Origin: CAVSUB01 sp963816725
Lineage (GTDB): Bacteria; Acidobacteriota; Vicinamibacteria; Vicinamibacterales; 2-12-FULL-66-21
Direction: 5' to 3'
NCBI GenBank assembly: GCA_963816725.1
Contig: CAWFMC010000024.1
Span: 1-64,000, forward strand
DNA: 64,000 nt
Positions 56,078 to 64,000 of this stretch are shown one piece after another. The notes below the pieces were generated by a model. It was not told the origin of the DNA, searched no databases, and saw only the letters and a program-made list of their open reading frames with translations. The first letter of the stretch is position 1. Every line of letters begins with the position of its first letter. Position numbers and translations under genes: made by a program.

Positions 56078-58201
56078 ATGGGCAGCCCACGACTCCCGGT
56101 CGAGCCCGCCGCGGCGCGCCGGCTGCTCGCGCCGTCGCTGCCGTTGCCGCTTGAGGCAGCGCCCCCGTTTTCTCCGCGGGCGCTGATCCTCGACTCCTGG
56201 CCGGGGCGGCTCTTCCTCGCCGCGACAGCGATCAAGCTGGTCATCGCCATCTGGCGGCGGCTGGCCAACGTGCCGGCGGCGATTCAGATCGTCAGCAGCC
56301 TTGCGACGATCGCGCTGATCGTTTCGGTCGCGGCTCTCGCGTGGGGCGTGTTCGTGCGCGTGCGGCGGCAGCTGCTGTGGCGCGTGCGCCGCAAGCTGAT
56401 CCTCTCCTACATCTTCATCGGCGTGGTTCCCGCTGCGCTGATCATCGTCTTCTGTTTGATCGGCGCCGGCATGTTGTCGATCAACATCGGCGCCTATCTG
56501 TTCAAGGACGGGTACGACGATGTGGTGCGGAATGCCGGGCTGATCGCGGATGCGGCGATCGGGGATATCGGGCGCGCGGCTGATACGCCCAAGGGCGTGT
56601 TGGATCGGCTCAGCACGAACACCAGCGGCCTCAACTATCCGGGGCTCTCGCTCCTCTACACACCCGCATCGGGCGACGCGGCGCGTGTCGCGCGTGCGGG
56701 CCGCTGGGATCATGCGCCGATGCCGACCACGCTGCCGATGTGGGTGACCCGCAACCCGAAAGGGTTCACCGGGACTGTCGCGTTGCCGCTGCCTGAGAGC
56801 CCGGGGCAATACGAGCTGGTCGTGCGCGCGGTGCGGCCCGGGCGCAGCGGGTTCGTGGTCGTCGATGTGCCGATCGATGCCGAGATGATCTCCCGGCTGT
56901 TCGAGGCCACCGGCGTCAAGGCCGGGCACATCGGGTTGACGGGCAGGGCGAACCGCCCTGGTGACGCGGGTTCTGTCGCACAAGGCTCGACGTCACTCTT
57001 CGGCAACAGCGTGGCGTTTTTCGACACCATCGACTGGGCAACCGGTGACGTGCGCAGGGCCACCGTGTCGATCACCTACCGGATGGGCGAGCTGTATCAG
57101 CGCCTGGCCCGCGCCCAGCAGGTGCAGATCGGCGGGACCCTCAGCGCGAGCGACGCGATTCTGCTGGTGCTCGCGCTGGTCGCCGGGTTGTTCGTCGTCA
57201 TCCAGATCGTCGCGTTGATCATGGGGCTGGCGCTGGCGCGCTCGATCACCAGCTCGATTCACGAGCTGTTCACCGGCACCGAGCGGGTTCAGCACGGCGA
57301 CTTCACCCACCGGATCAGCATCAGCACGAAGGATCAGCTCGGCGAGCTGGCCGACTCGTTCAACCAGATGACCGGGAGCATCGAGAACCTGCTGCTGACG
57401 GCGGCCGAGAAGAAGCGCCTGGAGGAAGAGCTCCGGATCGCGCGCCAGATCCAGATGTCGCTGCTGCCGCGCGGGCCGCTCGACGTGCCCGGGCTGGCGA
57501 TCAACGCGCTCTGCGTCCCGGCGCGCGAGGTCGGCGGGGACTACTACGATCTGTTCCAGCTCCCGAACGACCGTCTGGGGGTGCTGATCGCCGACGTTGC
57601 CGGCAAGGGCACGTCAGCCGCGCTTTACATGGCGGAGCTCAAGGGCATCGTTCTGTCGCTCAGCCAGATTTATGCCTCGCCGCGACAGCTCCTGATCGAG
57701 GTGAACCGGATCATCTCGGCCAATCTCGACAGCCGCAGCTTCATCACCGTGACCTATGCGGTCATCGATCTGATTGCCTCGACCATGACCTACGCACGGG
57801 CCGGACACACGCCGCTGATTTACATGCCGGGGGCGGCGTCGCCGGTGAAGGGGGCCCAGATCTTGATCCCGAACGGGATGGTGCTGGGGCTGCGGATCGA
57901 TGGGGCGGAAGAGAAGTTCGCCGAGCTGCTCGAAGAGGAGCAGGTCACCTTGTATCCTGGCGACATCATCGTGTTGTACACCGATGGCATCACCGAGGCG
58001 ATGAACGCCGACAGCGATCTCTTCGGCGACGATCGGCTCAGTGCGATCGTCGAGGAGCACGGGCATCTCGAGTCAGCGGAGCTGCGCGAGCGCATCCTGC
58101 GCGAGATCGAGTCGTTCGTCGGGTCCGCGAACCAGCACGACGACATGACGATGATCCTGATCAAGGTCCAGCCGCCGATGCCGGCCCGGATCGCGGTGTG
58201 A
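56078..58201 (+). CDS. HAMP-domain PP2C-type (SpoIIE) serine phosphatase
   Basis: Membrane-bound signalling phosphatase of 707 residues. Several helices lie in the first 135 residues (AAIQIVSSLATIALIVSVAA, LILSYIFIGVVPAALIIVFC). An extracytoplasmic sensor of about 220 residues follows, then another helix (LLVLALVAGLFVVIQIVALI), a HAMP domain (RITSS...GDFTHRISISTKDQLG), a short coiled coil and the SpoIIE domain. That domain shows ARQIQMSLLPRGPLDVPGLA, EVGGDYYDLFQ, GVLIADVAGKGTSAALYMAE, LYTDGITEAMN and QHDDMTMILIKV. Usual targets are anti-sigma-antagonist proteins, but none is nearby. The next gene starts two bases after the stop. Confidence 0.9.
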   Translation: MGSPRLPVEPAAARRLLAPSLPLPLEAAPPFSPRALILDSWPGRLFLAATAIKLVIAIWRRLANVPAAIQIVSSLATIALIVSVAALAWGVFVRVRRQLLWRVRRKLILSYIFIGVVPAALIIVFCLIGAGMLSINIGAYLFKDGYDDVVRNAGLIADAAIGDIGRAADTPKGVLDRLSTNTSGLNYPGLSLLYTPASGDAARVARAGRWDHAPMPTTLPMWVTRNPKGFTGTVALPLPESPGQYELVVRAVRPGRSGFVVVDVPIDAEMISRLFEATGVKAGHIGLTGRANRPGDAGSVAQGSTSLFGNSVAFFDTIDWATGDVRRATVSITYRMGELYQRLARAQQVQIGGTLSASDAILLVLALVAGLFVVIQIVALIMGLALARSITSSIHELFTGTERVQHGDFTHRISISTKDQLGELADSFNQMTGSIENLLLTAAEKKRLEEELRIARQIQMSLLPRGPLDVPGLAINALCVPAREVGGDYYDLFQLPNDRLGVLIADVAGKGTSAALYMAELKGIVLSLSQIYASPRQLLIEVNRIISANLDSRSFITVTYAVIDLIASTMTYARAGHTPLIYMPGAASPVKGAQILIPNGMVLGLRIDGAEEKFAELLEEEQVTLYPGDIIVLYTDGITEAMNADSDLFGDDRLSAIVEEHGHLESAELRERILREIESFVGSANQHDDMTMILIKVQPPMPARIAV

Positions 58202-58202
58202 C

Positions 58203-59153
58203 GTGGACGAGCCGCTCTCCGACCTGGTCGTGATCTTCCGGACGCCGTCGCCGATCGAGGCCGACGTGGTCCGCGGCCTGCTCGATGCGCACGGCATTCC
58301 GGCGCTGGTCACGTCCGACATGGCCCGGACGCCCTTCCCCTTTTCGCTGAACGAGCTGCGGGTCACCGTCAGCGACGCGATGGCGGAGCAGGCGCGGCGC
58401 CTGATCGCAAGCCACCGCGAGGAGGTCGGCCCGGCCGGGATCGCGCCGTTCGGCTCCGAGCTGGAGCCGCTCGAGCGCCGCATCGGCTACCGCTTCCGGG
58501 ATCGCGGGCTGCTGGAACATGCGCTGACGCACCGCTCCCGCGTGCATGAAGACGCCAGCGGCGGCGTGATCGACAACGAGTCGCTGGAGTTCCTGGGGGA
58601 CTCGGTGCTCGGGTTCATCATCGCCGACCGGCTGTTCCGCACCTTCCCGCAGCACAACGAAGGGCAGAAGTCGAAGCTGAAGGCGTCACTGGTGTCAGCC
58701 GCATCGCTGGCCCGCCTCGGTGAGCAATTGGGGCTCGGCGAGTTCCTGATCCTCGGCCGCGGTGAGGAGAAGACGGGCGGCCGCCGCAAGCAGGCGCTGA
58801 TTGCCGACGGCTATGAAGCGCTGATCGCGGCGATCTATCTCGATGGCGGGGTCGAGGCGGTGCGCACGTTTCTCGACCGGCAGTTCGACGACCTGATTGC
58901 CCAGGCGCAGCGGACCGGCGCGCACGCGACGTTCACCGAGGACTACAAGTCCGCGTTGCAGGAGTGGCTGCAGGCGAGCGGTCGCGGCCTGCCGGTGTAC
59001 CGCCTGATCGGAGAGTCCGGTCCGCCGCACCACCGGCTGTTCGAGGTGGAAGTGCTCGTCGGCGGGGAAGGGGTCGCGCGCGCCGAGGGCCGCAGCAAGA
59101 AAGAGGCGGCACAGGCGGCGGCGCGGCTCGCGCTCGATCGGCTGGCGCGCTGA
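58203..59153 (+). CDS. rnc: Ribonuclease III with N-terminal DUF2007-like domain
   Basis: Double-strand-specific RNase for rRNA and mRNA processing, 316 residues against about 230 normally. The extra N-terminus (1-75) reads DLVVIFRTPSPIEADVVRGL, LDAHGIPALVTSD and VTVSDAMAEQARRLIA, matching the DUF2007 signal-transducer-like domain. The RNase III domain (about 87-230) has the signature NESLEFLGDSVLG (125-137, including Glu129 and Asp133) and the second acidic site ADGYEALIAAIYLDGG (Asp202, Glu205). A dsRNA-binding domain ends the protein (FTEDYKSALQEWLQASGRG, GRSKKEAAQAAARLAL). GTG 58203 directly follows the phosphatase stop, so they are co-transcribed. Confidence 0.93.
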   Translation: MDEPLSDLVVIFRTPSPIEADVVRGLLDAHGIPALVTSDMARTPFPFSLNELRVTVSDAMAEQARRLIASHREEVGPAGIAPFGSELEPLERRIGYRFRDRGLLEHALTHRSRVHEDASGGVIDNESLEFLGDSVLGFIIADRLFRTFPQHNEGQKSKLKASLVSAASLARLGEQLGLGEFLILGRGEEKTGGRRKQALIADGYEALIAAIYLDGGVEAVRTFLDRQFDDLIAQAQRTGAHATFTEDYKSALQEWLQASGRGLPVYRLIGESGPPHHRLFEVEVLVGGEGVARAEGRSKKEAAQAAARLALDRLAR

Positions 59154-59219
59154 GCGCCACGGTGAGCGCATCACGACCAACGAACCGAAACGGAGACGAA
59201 CCCTCGAACCGATCCAGTG

Positions 59220-60413
59220 TCAGTCGATCTCGATAATGCCCCAGTTCTTCTCGCGCTCCGGCGTGTCGCCGTGCGTGCCGGCCATCACCAGCGCCGGTTC
59301 GGCGCTCGGCAGGCGGCCCAGGACGTAGGCGTGTACCTCGCGCGCGAGGTCTTCATCGGCCGGCGGGTCGGGACGGCTGTTCAGCCGGACCCACAACCGA
59401 AGCAGCGGATCCGCGAAGCTGTAGCGCTTCTGCCGCGAGACGATCAGATCGACGTCCTCGAGCCACGACAGGTAATCCTTCGTTGAGCCCGGCGTGCGTG
59501 AGAGGCGCAGCGCGATCTCGGTGAGGGTCAGCGGCTCCTCTGCCGAGAGCACGTTCAGGATCGCCTTGAGCGCACCGTAGCCCCGGGCGCGGTGCAGCCT
59601 GAGCTCGTACGAGAAGCGGCACAGGCGATCGAGTGCGCCGTCGCGTGCCAGGAGTGCCGACAGGGCGCTGACCGGGTCCGCGCCACGCGGGTCGAGCGCC
59701 GCTGACGTGTCGGCGATCAGCCGCGCGTAAGCCGGCCGTCCGTCCGAGAGCGCATGCACCAGGCGCGCGAGCTCGTCGTGCAGCCTGTCGGCCTCGGCTT
59801 CGCGGAGCGCGTTCGGCACGCCGCCGCCGTCCGCCGCGTCGGGGAGCGTGGCACGGATCTCCGCGGGACTGAGCGGCGTGACGTGGATGATCTCGAACGC
59901 GCTCGGCGCTTCGCGCAGCAGGCGGAGGGCGCGCGTCGGGTAGCGGCTGGTCAGCACGAACCGATTGCCGCTCGCCCCGATCGCCGCGATGACGTCGCGC
60001 AGCACGGTACGCAAGCCCGGGAAGCTCTCGAAGGTGCGCAGCTCGAGGAACTCGTCGAGCAGGAACGTCGCCGGCGCGCCGCCCGGAGCCCGCGATGAAT
60101 CGAGGAACGCCAGGGTCGCGTCGAACGCCTCGCGCACACCCGCCTCGCGCGTGGCGGAGCCGGCGTGTCCCGGCGGCAGCGGCGAGTGCGTCCGGATCGA
60201 GGCCAGGCATTGCTCGGGCGTGGTGGCGATGCGCTCGACGTCGATGTACTGGCACGACGAGCGTCCGATCAGATCGCGCACCCGCAGCAACAGCGATGTC
60301 CGCCCCGTGCCGCAGCCGCCGAGCACGACGGGAATGCGGGCGGGGGCGCCGGTGGACGGCTCGAGCGCGTTCAGCACGCGCCGCTCGAGCGAGGGACGCT
60401 CCGGGATGATCAT
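59220..60413 (-). CDS. P-loop ATPase with winged-helix tail and altered Walker A
   Basis: A 397-residue soluble ATPase of the ORC/ATP-binding-protein type. The P-loop reads LGGCGTGRTSLLLRV (31-45): the invariant Lys is Arg38. Walker B is PATFLLDEFLEL, followed by a sensor-like strand RFVLTSRYPT. A helical lid (LPDAADGGG...) leads to a winged helix (EEPLTLTEIALRLSRTPGST, KDYLSWLEDVDLIVSRQKRY). This layout occurs in archaeal-type ATPases with a DNA-binding tail. ATG 60413 has GGGGGAG eight bases upstream; the longer frame to 60653 is not conserved-looking. Its role is unknown. Confidence 0.8.
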   Translation of the reverse strand: MIIPERPSLERRVLNALEPSTGAPARIPVVLGGCGTGRTSLLLRVRDLIGRSSCQYIDVERIATTPEQCLASIRTHSPLPPGHAGSATREAGVREAFDATLAFLDSSRAPGGAPATFLLDEFLELRTFESFPGLRTVLRDVIAAIGASGNRFVLTSRYPTRALRLLREAPSAFEIIHVTPLSPAEIRATLPDAADGGGVPNALREAEADRLHDELARLVHALSDGRPAYARLIADTSAALDPRGADPVSALSALLARDGALDRLCRFSYELRLHRARGYGALKAILNVLSAEEPLTLTEIALRLSRTPGSTKDYLSWLEDVDLIVSRQKRYSFADPLLRLWVRLNSRPDPPADEDLAREVHAYVLGRLPSAEPALVMAGTHGDTPEREKNWGIIEID

Positions 60414-60943
60414 CGGCTCGACTCCCCCGAGACGCGCATGGAATTGGTGGAGGAGGCGCTGTCCATCAGCACCCGCCGCGTCGAGTCGCCGCGATGGCCC
60501 GCGCCGTGCGCCGAGGTGGAGCGCCCGCGCGCGAAAGACGTGGAGCGCCCGGCATCGGGCACGGTGAGACGTTGGCGGCGATGGGTCATGAATGGACAGA
60601 CGCCCGGCACGGAGATTCAGCTCGAGACCGCGGTGACGCGAGCGCGTCATCACGATTGAAGAATAGCAATCTAAGAACGTACGCGCGTGTTGTCAATTTG
60701 AAATCGCAACTAATTTTTTCTTGACATCCTGTTGTCGAGCGCGGCGTCATGCGCGTCACGCGCACGCCGTACAGTGTGCGGCTGTGCGCGACCGCCGATA
60801 CGCTGCCGCTCGCTGGTGATCGACGCCCCCATCGTCGCCACGGTGAGATGACGCGCTGCACGAGCGAGCCTTTGGGTGGCTCGATCGCCGCGGTATGCGT
60901 CTCCATCGAGCGCGCACAGCAGACCGGATAGAATAGCGGGCGT
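60414..60943. other. Long divergent intergenic region with AT-rich core
   Basis: About 530 bases between the ATPase gene and purA. The right-hand part of the first half (60657-60730) is strikingly AT-rich compared with its surroundings. A plus-strand frame at about 60435-60659 (MELVEEALSISTRRVESPRW...) is possible but lacks a ribosome binding site. An unpaired TTGACA on the plus strand at 60721-60726 has no good -10. Upstream of purA, TAGAAT at 60929-60934 may be a weak -10. Confidence 0.45.
60668..60696 (-). promoter_or_regulatory. Probable minus-strand promoter for the ATPase gene
   Basis: Read on the minus strand: consensus -35 TTGACA (plus 60691-60696), a 17-base spacer and TAGATT (plus 60668-60673), four of six bases matching TATAAT. 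It lies in the AT-rich core about 250 bases upstream of the ATPase ATG, implying a long leader. Confidence 0.5.
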
Positions 60944-62236
60944 ATGAATATCGCGGTGCTGGGCGCCCAATGGGGCGACGAAGGCAAAGGCAAGATCGTC
61001 GATCTGCTGACGCCGAACTTCTCGATCGTGGCGCGCTATCAGGGCGGACACAACGCCGGCCACACGGTGTACGCGAACGGCCGGAAGTTCGTGCTGCGGC
61101 TGCTGCCCTCGGGGATTCTCCACGACGGCATCACCTGCGTGATCGGGAACGGTGTGGTGATCGACCCGCAGGCGCTGTTCGCCGAGATCGACGAGCTCGC
61201 GGCCGCCGGCATCGACATCGGCACGCGCCTGATCGTCAGTGACAAGGCGCACCTGATCCTCCCATACCATCGCGAGCTCGACCTGCTCAGCGAAGCGCGC
61301 CGCGGCGAACGCAAGATCGGCACCACCTCGCGCGGCATCGGTCCGGCCTACGAGGACAAGATCGCCCGGCGCGGCGTGCGCGTCGGCGACCTGGCCAATG
61401 CCACCGCGCTGGCCGAGGCCGTCGAGCACAACGTCGCCGCCCGCAACCGCCTCATCGCGGAGTCGACGATGGACGCGGCGGTGGTGCTGGCGGAGCTGGG
61501 GCGGGCGTGGGAACGGATGAAGCCGTGGGTCGCCGACGTGTCGGTCTACCTCGCCGCAGCGCGCCGCGACGGCCGCGCGATCATGTTCGAAGGCGCGCAG
61601 GGCACGCTGCTCGACATCGATCACGGGACCTATCCCTACGTCACGTCCTCCAACGCCACCATCGGCGGCGTCTGCACCGGCCTTGGCGTCGGGCCGCGGG
61701 CGATCGATCGGGTGCTCGGCGTGGCGAAGGCCTATACCACGCGCGTCGGCGAGGGACCGCTGCCGACCGAGTTGACCGGCGAGATCGGCAATCGGCTGCG
61801 CGAGACGGGACAGGAGTTCGGCGCCGTCACCGGCCGGCCGCGCCGGTGCGGCTGGTACGACGCGGTTGCGGTGCGGTATGCCGCGCGCGTGAACGGGCTC
61901 GATGCCCTGGCGCTCACCAAGCTCGATGTGCTCGACGGTCTGCCCGAGCTGCAGGTCTGCACCTCGTACACCTGCCGCGGCGCCGTGCTGACGGAGATGC
62001 CCGGCGAACTGGCCCAGCTCGCTGCCTGCGAGCCGATCTACGAGACGCTGCCCGGATGGTCCCAGCCGACCCGCGGGGTCCGCGCCTACGACGATCTGCC
62101 GCGCGCGGCCCGCGCCTACATCGCGCGCCTCGAGGAGATCACCGGGGTACCGGCGGCCATCGTCTCGACCGGATCGGGACGCGATGAGACGATTTTCCGG
62201 ACCGGCACGCTCGGTGGCGAGCTGCGGCCGGCGTAA
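60944..62236 (+). CDS. purA: Adenylosuccinate synthetase
   Basis: Converts IMP and aspartate with GTP to adenylosuccinate, the first committed step of AMP synthesis. The 430-residue protein is textbook: MNIAVLGAQWGDEGKGKIVD at the start (GTP loop with the catalytic Asp), RYQGGHNAGHTVYANGRKFV, IGTTSRGIGPAYEDKIARRG, FEGAQGTLLDIDHGTYPYVT, GVAKAYTTRVGEGPLPTEL and GRPRRCGWYDAVAVRYAARV. The length is normal and the ATG is the only reasonable start. It appears to be monocistronic, with the PilZ gene convergent behind it. Confidence 0.98.
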   Translation: MNIAVLGAQWGDEGKGKIVDLLTPNFSIVARYQGGHNAGHTVYANGRKFVLRLLPSGILHDGITCVIGNGVVIDPQALFAEIDELAAAGIDIGTRLIVSDKAHLILPYHRELDLLSEARRGERKIGTTSRGIGPAYEDKIARRGVRVGDLANATALAEAVEHNVAARNRLIAESTMDAAVVLAELGRAWERMKPWVADVSVYLAAARRDGRAIMFEGAQGTLLDIDHGTYPYVTSSNATIGGVCTGLGVGPRAIDRVLGVAKAYTTRVGEGPLPTELTGEIGNRLRETGQEFGAVTGRPRRCGWYDAVAVRYAARVNGLDALALTKLDVLDGLPELQVCTSYTCRGAVLTEMPGELAQLAACEPIYETLPGWSQPTRGVRAYDDLPRAARAYIARLEEITGVPAAIVSTGSGRDETIFRTGTLGGELRPA

Positions 62237-62242
62237 CCGTCG

Positions 62243-62947
62243 TCAGGCCTTGTTCTGATTGCAGTAGGCGGTGATCGCGGCGCTGTCGGCGTCGGTGAAC
62301 TCGACGCCGGCGCGGTATCGCGGCGGCTCGGTCGGCTTGGGGAGCTCGAACTTGGCCCAGGCGATCGTGCCGCGGAACCGCATCATGAAGTTGTCCGTCG
62401 GCATGCTCACGCGCACGCGCTGGTTCGGCCGGAGAATGGTCGCCGACACGACCTGCGCTCCCACCGTCGACAAATCGATCAGCATCACCGGGTTGCCATC
62501 GAGTTGGATCTCGAGGCCGTTCCGCATCCGGTGCCGTGCGCCGCGCCGCGTGCCGCGCCAATCGAGTTGCGGCGTTTTCGGGGCCGGCGGCGGTTCCGCT
62601 TCGACCGATTCTTCACTGCCGGGCGGGGGGACCACCTCGATCGACGCGGCCGCATCGACGATCGGGCGGGCCACCTGCCGCACGTAGTCGCCGGTATGGG
62701 ACATCACGCGCACTTCCGCGCCGCTGACTTGCGGGTCAGTGCGAATGCGATTGATCAGCGCGGCGCCGCGCGGCGTCGCCGCGAACAACCGTTCGAGCAC
62801 GATCAGCCGCGGCTGCTTTTCCAGAATCGCCTGCAGCGCCTGGATCGGCTCGGTGTCGGCGAATGTGAGCAACTCGCCCTCGTCTGCGAGGCGCGCAGAA
62901 AGGGCCGGCATCAGGTTGGATGCGGCTATCACCACCGCTGCGGGCAT
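62243..62947 (-). CDS. PilZ-domain protein with degenerate receiver domain
   Basis: Probable c-di-GMP effector of 234 residues. The N-terminal domain (1-115) is built like a response-regulator receiver (AVVIAASNLMPALSARLADE, PRLIVLERLF). The phospho-acceptor position carries Glu instead of Asp, so it is unlikely to be phosphorylated. A Pro/Glu-rich linker (PPPGSEESVEAEPPPAPKTP) leads to the PilZ domain with the arginine cluster RRGARHRMR and the DLSTVGAQV (D/NxSxxG) motif that bind c-di-GMP. ATG 62947 is used; the long upstream frame is not gene-like. It may control surface motility or secretion; no target is nearby. Confidence 0.82.
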   Translation of the reverse strand: MPAAVVIAASNLMPALSARLADEGELLTFADTEPIQALQAILEKQPRLIVLERLFAATPRGAALINRIRTDPQVSGAEVRVMSHTGDYVRQVARPIVDAAASIEVVPPPGSEESVEAEPPPAPKTPQLDWRGTRRGARHRMRNGLEIQLDGNPVMLIDLSTVGAQVVSATILRPNQRVRVSMPTDNFMMRFRGTIAWAKFELPKPTEPPRYRAGVEFTDADSAAITAYCNQNKA

Positions 62948-63015
62948 CGCGTGAGTGTAACATGCGGATCGCTGCCGGCCCGGCGCGCCCGACGCGCGTC
63001 CGCGGCGGATTTCGC

Positions 63016-63735
63016 ATGATTCGCGCCGTCCTCTTCGATCTCGACGACACGCTGTTCGATCACCGGCACGGCGCCCGCCAGGCGCTGGCCGCGGTTCGTA
63101 CGGGCCACGATGCGCTGATCCGCCTCGACCCGGCCGACTTCGAGCGCCGTCACGCCGAGATCCTCGAAGTCCTCCACCTGCGCGTGCTGGCCAAGGAGAT
63201 CGGCCTGGACGAAGCCCGCCGGCAACGTTTCCGTACGCTGCTCCAGAGTGCCGGCGTATTGGACGCCGCGGCGGTCGATCGCGCGGCGGCAGCCTACCGT
63301 GACTGTTACATCGAGTCCTGGCGTGAAGTGCCCGGCGCGACGGCGCTGCTGCGCGCCCTGGCGGGCCGCATGCGGATCGGCATCGTCTCCAACAACCTGA
63401 CGCGCGAGCAGCAGGAGAAGCTGCGGTTCTGCGGCTTCGACACCCTGGTCGACGCGGTGGTGATCTCGGAGGAGGCCGGCGCCTCAAAGCCTGATCCTGC
63501 GATCTTCCGGGTCGCGCTCGATCGCATCGGGACGAGCGCGGCGGAGACGATCATGGTCGGCGACGCCTGGCGAACCGATATTGCCGGGGCCCGGGCGGCC
63601 GGGATCCGCGCGATCTGGTTCAATCCCGCCGGCGTGCCGCGACCCGATCCGTGGGACGGCGTCGGAGAGATCCGTTCGCTGGAACCGAGCGAGGTGTTCG
63701 CCGCGATCACCGCCGTAGAGGAGCAGTCCGCGTGA
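63016..63735 (+). CDS. HAD-superfamily hydrolase (subfamily IA)
   Basis: Phosphatase-like enzyme of 239 residues. Motif I is VLFDLDDTLFD (nucleophile Asp8, acid Asp10), motif II IGIVSNNLT, motif III with Lys in EEAGASKPDPAIF, and motif IV TIMVGDAWRTDIAGARAAG. A helical cap follows motif I, as in the REG-2/phosphoglycolate-phosphatase-like group. The VGDxxxxDIxGAxxAGxxxIW pattern is standard for the subfamily. ATG 63016 is chosen; ATG 62962 is an alternative. It is followed within 20 bases by a sugar kinase gene, so a role in sugar phosphate metabolism is possible. Confidence 0.88.
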   Translation: MIRAVLFDLDDTLFDHRHGARQALAAVRTGHDALIRLDPADFERRHAEILEVLHLRVLAKEIGLDEARRQRFRTLLQSAGVLDAAAVDRAAAAYRDCYIESWREVPGATALLRALAGRMRIGIVSNNLTREQQEKLRFCGFDTLVDAVVISEEAGASKPDPAIFRVALDRIGTSAAETIMVGDAWRTDIAGARAAGIRAIWFNPAGVPRPDPWDGVGEIRSLEPSEVFAAITAVEEQSA

Positions 63736-63754
63736 ACGCAGAGGGAGGCCGGGT

Positions 63755-64000
63755 GTGCGGATAGGGGTGGACGTCGGCGGCACCAAGCTGGAAGTGATCG
63801 CGATCGATCGCGGCGGCAGGGAGGTGCTGCGGCGACGGATGGCCACGCCGCGCGGCAGCTACGAGGGAACGCTGGACGCCATCCGCACGCTGGTCCTCGA
63901 GGCCGAGTCCGAGGTCGGCCCCTCGACGGTCGGGATCGGCATGCCCGGCACGATCTCGCCGGCCACCGGTCTGGTGAAGAACGCGAACTCGACATGGTTG
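63755..64000 (+). CDS. ROK-family sugar kinase (start only; runs off the window)
   Basis: The first 82 residues of a ROK kinase, cut by the window edge. GTG 63755 has GAGGGAGG seven bases upstream. The frame reads VRIGVDVGGTKLEVIAIDRG with the phosphate-1 motif DxGGTK, then VGIGMPGTISPATGLVKNAN and STWL, the sugar-contact region of fructokinase/glucokinase/NagK relatives. It starts 19 bases after the HAD gene and is probably in its operon. The sugar specificity lies beyond the window. Confidence 0.9.
   Translation, partial: MRIGVDVGGTKLEVIAIDRGGREVLRRRMATPRGSYEGTLDAIRTLVLEAESEVGPSTVGIGMPGTISPATGLVKNANSTWL

Noticed and set aside
60435..60659. Possible 74-residue plus-strand gene between the ATPase and purA
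   Set aside because: No ribosome binding site, basic low-complexity product, and it overlaps the expected leader of the divergent ATPase gene.
60721..60750. TTGACA at 60721 as a plus-strand purA promoter
   Set aside because: No -10-like hexamer lies 16-18 bases downstream, and it is more than 200 bases from the start codon.

Overview
The window reads as chromosomal DNA of a GC-rich Gram-negative bacterium, most likely an acidobacterium of the Vicinamibacteria type. The signs are three very large Oar-like TonB-dependent receptors with an N-terminal carboxypeptidase-regulatory domain, a PVC-type heme-binding dehydrogenase, a PQQ quinohemoprotein, sulfatase-TPR and LamG/DUF1080-like secreted proteins, and the tail of an ADOP-type permease. 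No rRNA, tRNA, CRISPR array, phage or intact insertion sequence was seen. The taxonomic call is inference from gene families, not from a marker gene.

Layout. 0.1-6.7 kb: TonB receptor, a strong terminator, then a beta-propeller/HEAT/cytochrome c protein. 6.7-9.2 kb: a graveyard of remnants (ADOP permease tail, IS701-type transposase, SnoaL-like gene) around an intact HSL-type esterase. 9.2-18.2 kb: scattered single genes (berberine-bridge-type FAD oxidase, PQQ dehydrogenase with cytochrome c, small membrane protein, methyltransferase, exported cyanophycinase-like peptidase, S1/P1 nuclease, LamG-like secreted protein), with a kinase remnant. 18.9-25.6 kb: a frameshifted DUF2252 gene, a NarL-type response regulator facing its probable histidine kinase, trehalose-6-phosphate synthase and a methyltransferase.

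26.4-35.0 kb is a glycan or protein-glycosylation locus. A plus-strand pair (unknown protein and GT4 glycosyltransferase) converges on a minus-strand operon of five genes: DUF115/MptE-like, truncated glycosyltransferase fragment, methyltransferase, GT4, and a large multidomain glycosyltransferase. 35.4-47.2 kb: second TonB receptor, an alkaline-phosphatase-superfamily/TPR protein, a CPA1 antiporter, a Flp-type pilin with a long Gly/Thr/Asn repeat tail, and a third TonB receptor broken by many frameshifts.

47.4-53.9 kb is a minus-strand run: TolB-like propeller, SRPBCC protein, membrane protein, secreted LamG-like protein, ABC permease, ABC ATPase, PAP2 phosphatase. 53.9-64 kb carries housekeeping and signalling genes: FtsB-like protein, cutA, a trans-sulfuration enzyme, a HAMP/SpoIIE phosphatase followed at once by a DUF2007-RNase III fusion, a P-loop ATPase with an altered Walker A, purA, a PilZ protein with a degenerate receiver, a HAD hydrolase and the start of a ROK kinase.

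Between about 19 and 47 kb many otherwise well-conserved genes are broken by frameshifts, nearly all repairable by removing one base. No such breaks were seen in the long genes from 47 to 64 kb. The insertion bias makes local consensus error a serious alternative to real gene decay, so these genes are listed as pseudogenes with their reconstructed reading described. All start sites, promoters and terminators were judged by eye.
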